Below are positions 7,237 to 8,030 of a stretch of DNA of 8,030 nucleotides, piece by piece. A program made the translations under genes and the position numbers. Below the pieces are notes generated by a model. The model made no database searches and had not been told where the DNA came from. It saw nothing but the letters and a program-made list of their open reading frames with translations. The DNA comes from Lachnospiraceae bacterium UBA4292 (GTDB lineage: Bacteria; Bacillota; Clostridia; Lachnospirales; Lachnospiraceae): assembly GCA_002395865.1 (NCBI GenBank), contig DGVE01000180.1:1-8030 (forward strand), given 5' to 3'. How positions within the stretch are numbered: position 1 is the first letter of the stretch; each line of letters opens with the position of its first letter.

Positions 7237-7257
7237 ACGCTAAAGCGTGAAAGTCTA
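7229..7257 (-). promoter_or_regulatory. Candidate sigma-A promoter for yerC
   Basis: On the - strand a perfect TATAAT (7234-7229) lies 17 bases after TAGACT (7257-7252), which matches four of six positions of TTGACA. Transcription would start near 7222, leaving a leader of about 58 bases to the yerC ATG. The 17-base spacer contains the whole 14-base palindrome at 7236-7249, so a protein bound there should block this promoter. Confidence 0.6.
7236..7249. promoter_or_regulatory. Perfect palindrome, possible operator shared by yerC and the helicase gene
   Basis: CACGCT-AA-AGCGTG is a perfect 6-base inverted repeat with a 2-base centre. It sits in the spacer of the yerC promoter and across the -10 edge and start site of the helicase promoter. 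Two-fold symmetry suits a dimeric helix-turn-helix protein. It does not match the Gram-positive LexA box (GAAC-N4-GTTC). YerC itself is a plausible but unproven ligand. Confidence 0.5.
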
Positions 7258-7270
7258 CAGCTTTTTGCAA

Positions 7271-7277
7271 AAGGTGG
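7271..7277 (+). promoter_or_regulatory. Shine-Dalgarno AAGGTGG of the helicase gene
   Basis: AAGGTGG differs by one base from AAGGAGG and lies seven bases before the ATG at 7285, supporting this start. Reading upstream in the same frame gives no ATG, GTG or TTG in the leader, and the protein from 7285 begins exactly where PcrA-type helicases usually begin. Confidence 0.65.
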
Positions 7278-7284
7278 TTTTATC

Positions 7285-8030
7285 ATGTCTATTTACGACA
7301 GTCTGAATACGGAACAGTACAGAGCGGTCACGACGACGGAGGGGCCGCTCCTTATATTGGCGGGCGCCGGAAGCGGCAAGACCCGCGTGGTGACGCACAG
7401 GATATGCTATCTCATAGACGAGAAGGGTGTGAGCCCCGCAAATATCCTCGCCATCACATTCACAAACAAGGCTGCGCAGGAGATGCGCGAGAGGGTCGAC
7501 CGGCTGATAGGCGCGGCCGGCGCGGCGGTGTGGGTATCGACCTTCCACAGCATGTGCGTTAGGATACTTCGCAGGTTCATCGAAAGACTGGGCTACGAGA
7601 GCGATTTCTCCATTTACGATCCGGACGACTGCAAGACGGTGGTGAAGACCGTGATGAAGAGACTCCAGATCGACACGAAGTTTCTGGCGGAAAAGACGGC
7701 TTACCGCGCCATAAGCGACTGCAAGAACCGCTTCATAAGCGAAGCGCAGTATGAAAATATGGCCTCAGATTATACGGAGCAGCAGATAGCGAAGGTCTAC
7801 AGAGAGTACCAGAGGGAGCTGAAGAAGAACAACGCGCTTGATTTCGACGATCTTCTGTACAAAACCGTGGAGCTTTTCATAGAATGTCCCGATGTGCTTG
7901 CGGTATATCAGGACAGGTTCCGCTACATACATGTGGACGAGTACCAGGACACCAATCCGGTGCAGTTCAAGCTCGTGAAGCTTATGGCCGGTGAGAGGAA
8001 GAACCTCTGCGTGGTGGGTGATGACGACCA
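7285..8030 (+). CDS. pcrA: PcrA/UvrD-type ATP-dependent DNA helicase (3' end missing)
   Basis: The first 248 residues of a superfamily 1A 3'-5' DNA helicase are present; the frame is still open at the window end. Motifs appear in order: the Q motif LNTEQYRAV (7-15), Walker A AGAGSGKT (26-33), motif Ia AITFTNKAAQEM (56-67), motif Ib STFHSMCVRILR (85-96), LDFDDLL (185-191), motif II VDEYQDTN (217-224, Walker B with the catalytic Glu), and the start of motif III VVGDDD (243-248) whose glutamine codon is cut. The family unwinds DNA in mismatch and excision repair and removes RecA and replication barriers. UvrD, PcrA and Rep differ mainly in the missing C-terminal part. PcrA is chosen because it is the Firmicutes housekeeping member and yerC is adjacent. 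It is divergent from yerC with overlapping predicted promoters. Confidence 0.95.
   Translation, partial: MSIYDSLNTEQYRAVTTTEGPLLILAGAGSGKTRVVTHRICYLIDEKGVSPANILAITFTNKAAQEMRERVDRLIGAAGAAVWVSTFHSMCVRILRRFIERLGYESDFSIYDPDDCKTVVKTVMKRLQIDTKFLAEKTAYRAISDCKNRFISEAQYENMASDYTEQQIAKVYREYQRELKKNNALDFDDLLYKTVELFIECPDVLAVYQDRFRYIHVDEYQDTNPVQFKLVKLMAGERKNLCVVGDDD

Noticed and set aside
7236..7249. LexA/SOS box controlling the helicase
   Set aside because: The palindrome CACGCT-AA-AGCGTG does not match GAAC-N4-GTTC, and no such box is seen elsewhere in the gap.
7261..7273. Small inverted repeat CTTTT-TGC-AAAAG before the helicase start, as an RNA switch hiding the ribosome site
   Set aside because: The stem is only five mostly A-U pairs and covers only the edge of the ribosome site; too weak to support a regulatory claim.
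7165..7284. Riboswitch or T-box leader in the yerC-helicase gap
   Set aside because: The region is only 120 bases, AT-rich, and lacks conserved aptamer or T-box sequence; promoters and a palindrome explain it better.
7255..7548. A 97-codon - strand open frame opposite the helicase start
   Set aside because: It overlaps the helicase Walker A region antisense and has no recognisable product; the helicase reading is certain.

Overview
The window looks like chromosomal DNA from a Gram-positive anaerobe of the Clostridia, most likely a Lachnospiraceae-type Firmicute. This is inferred from protein family content (a long-type, PPi-type phosphofructokinase, a clostridial-style KDG-kinase-like PfkB protein, a DUF1836 regulator, and a YerC/TrpR-like repressor beside a PcrA/UvrD helicase), from purine-rich Shine-Dalgarno sites, and from heavy use of ATA (Ile) and AGG/AGA (Arg) codons in moderately GC-rich genes. 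No species can be named from the sequence alone.

Positions 1-6869 hold five genes on the + strand, separated by only 8, 26, 26 and 20 bases, with no terminator or convincing promoter between them. They are read here as one transcription unit whose start lies upstream of the window. In order they are: the C-terminal three quarters of a 6-phosphofructokinase whose active-site residues predict pyrophosphate as phosphoryl donor; a PfkB-family sugar kinase of the 2-keto-3-deoxygluconate kinase type; a membrane-anchored nucleotide-sugar 4,6-dehydratase/epimerase of the CapD/PglF/WbpM family; a 770-residue polytopic membrane protein with GT-C glycosyltransferase-like traits and a large soluble insert; and a DUF1836 (MerR-like winged helix) regulator. 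The first two genes belong to central sugar metabolism. The next two belong to surface glycan assembly, where the dehydratase would make a deoxy-amino-sugar precursor and the membrane protein could transfer a lipid-linked sugar outside the membrane. That link is inference from neighbourhood.

The unit runs tail-to-tail into yerC (6871-7164, - strand), with one base between the two stop codons and no recognisable intrinsic terminator. yerC is divergent from a PcrA/UvrD-type DNA helicase (7285 to the window end, truncated). The 120-base AT-rich gap between them holds two face-to-face sigma-A-like promoters whose -10 boxes overlap. It also holds a perfect 14-base palindrome lying in the spacer of one promoter and at the -10/start site of the other. 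This is the most interesting regulatory signal in the window.

I see no mobile element, CRISPR array, tRNA, rRNA or clearly new defence-type system. The least-described items are the 770-residue membrane protein with its roughly 130-residue insert, and the shared palindrome between yerC and the helicase gene.
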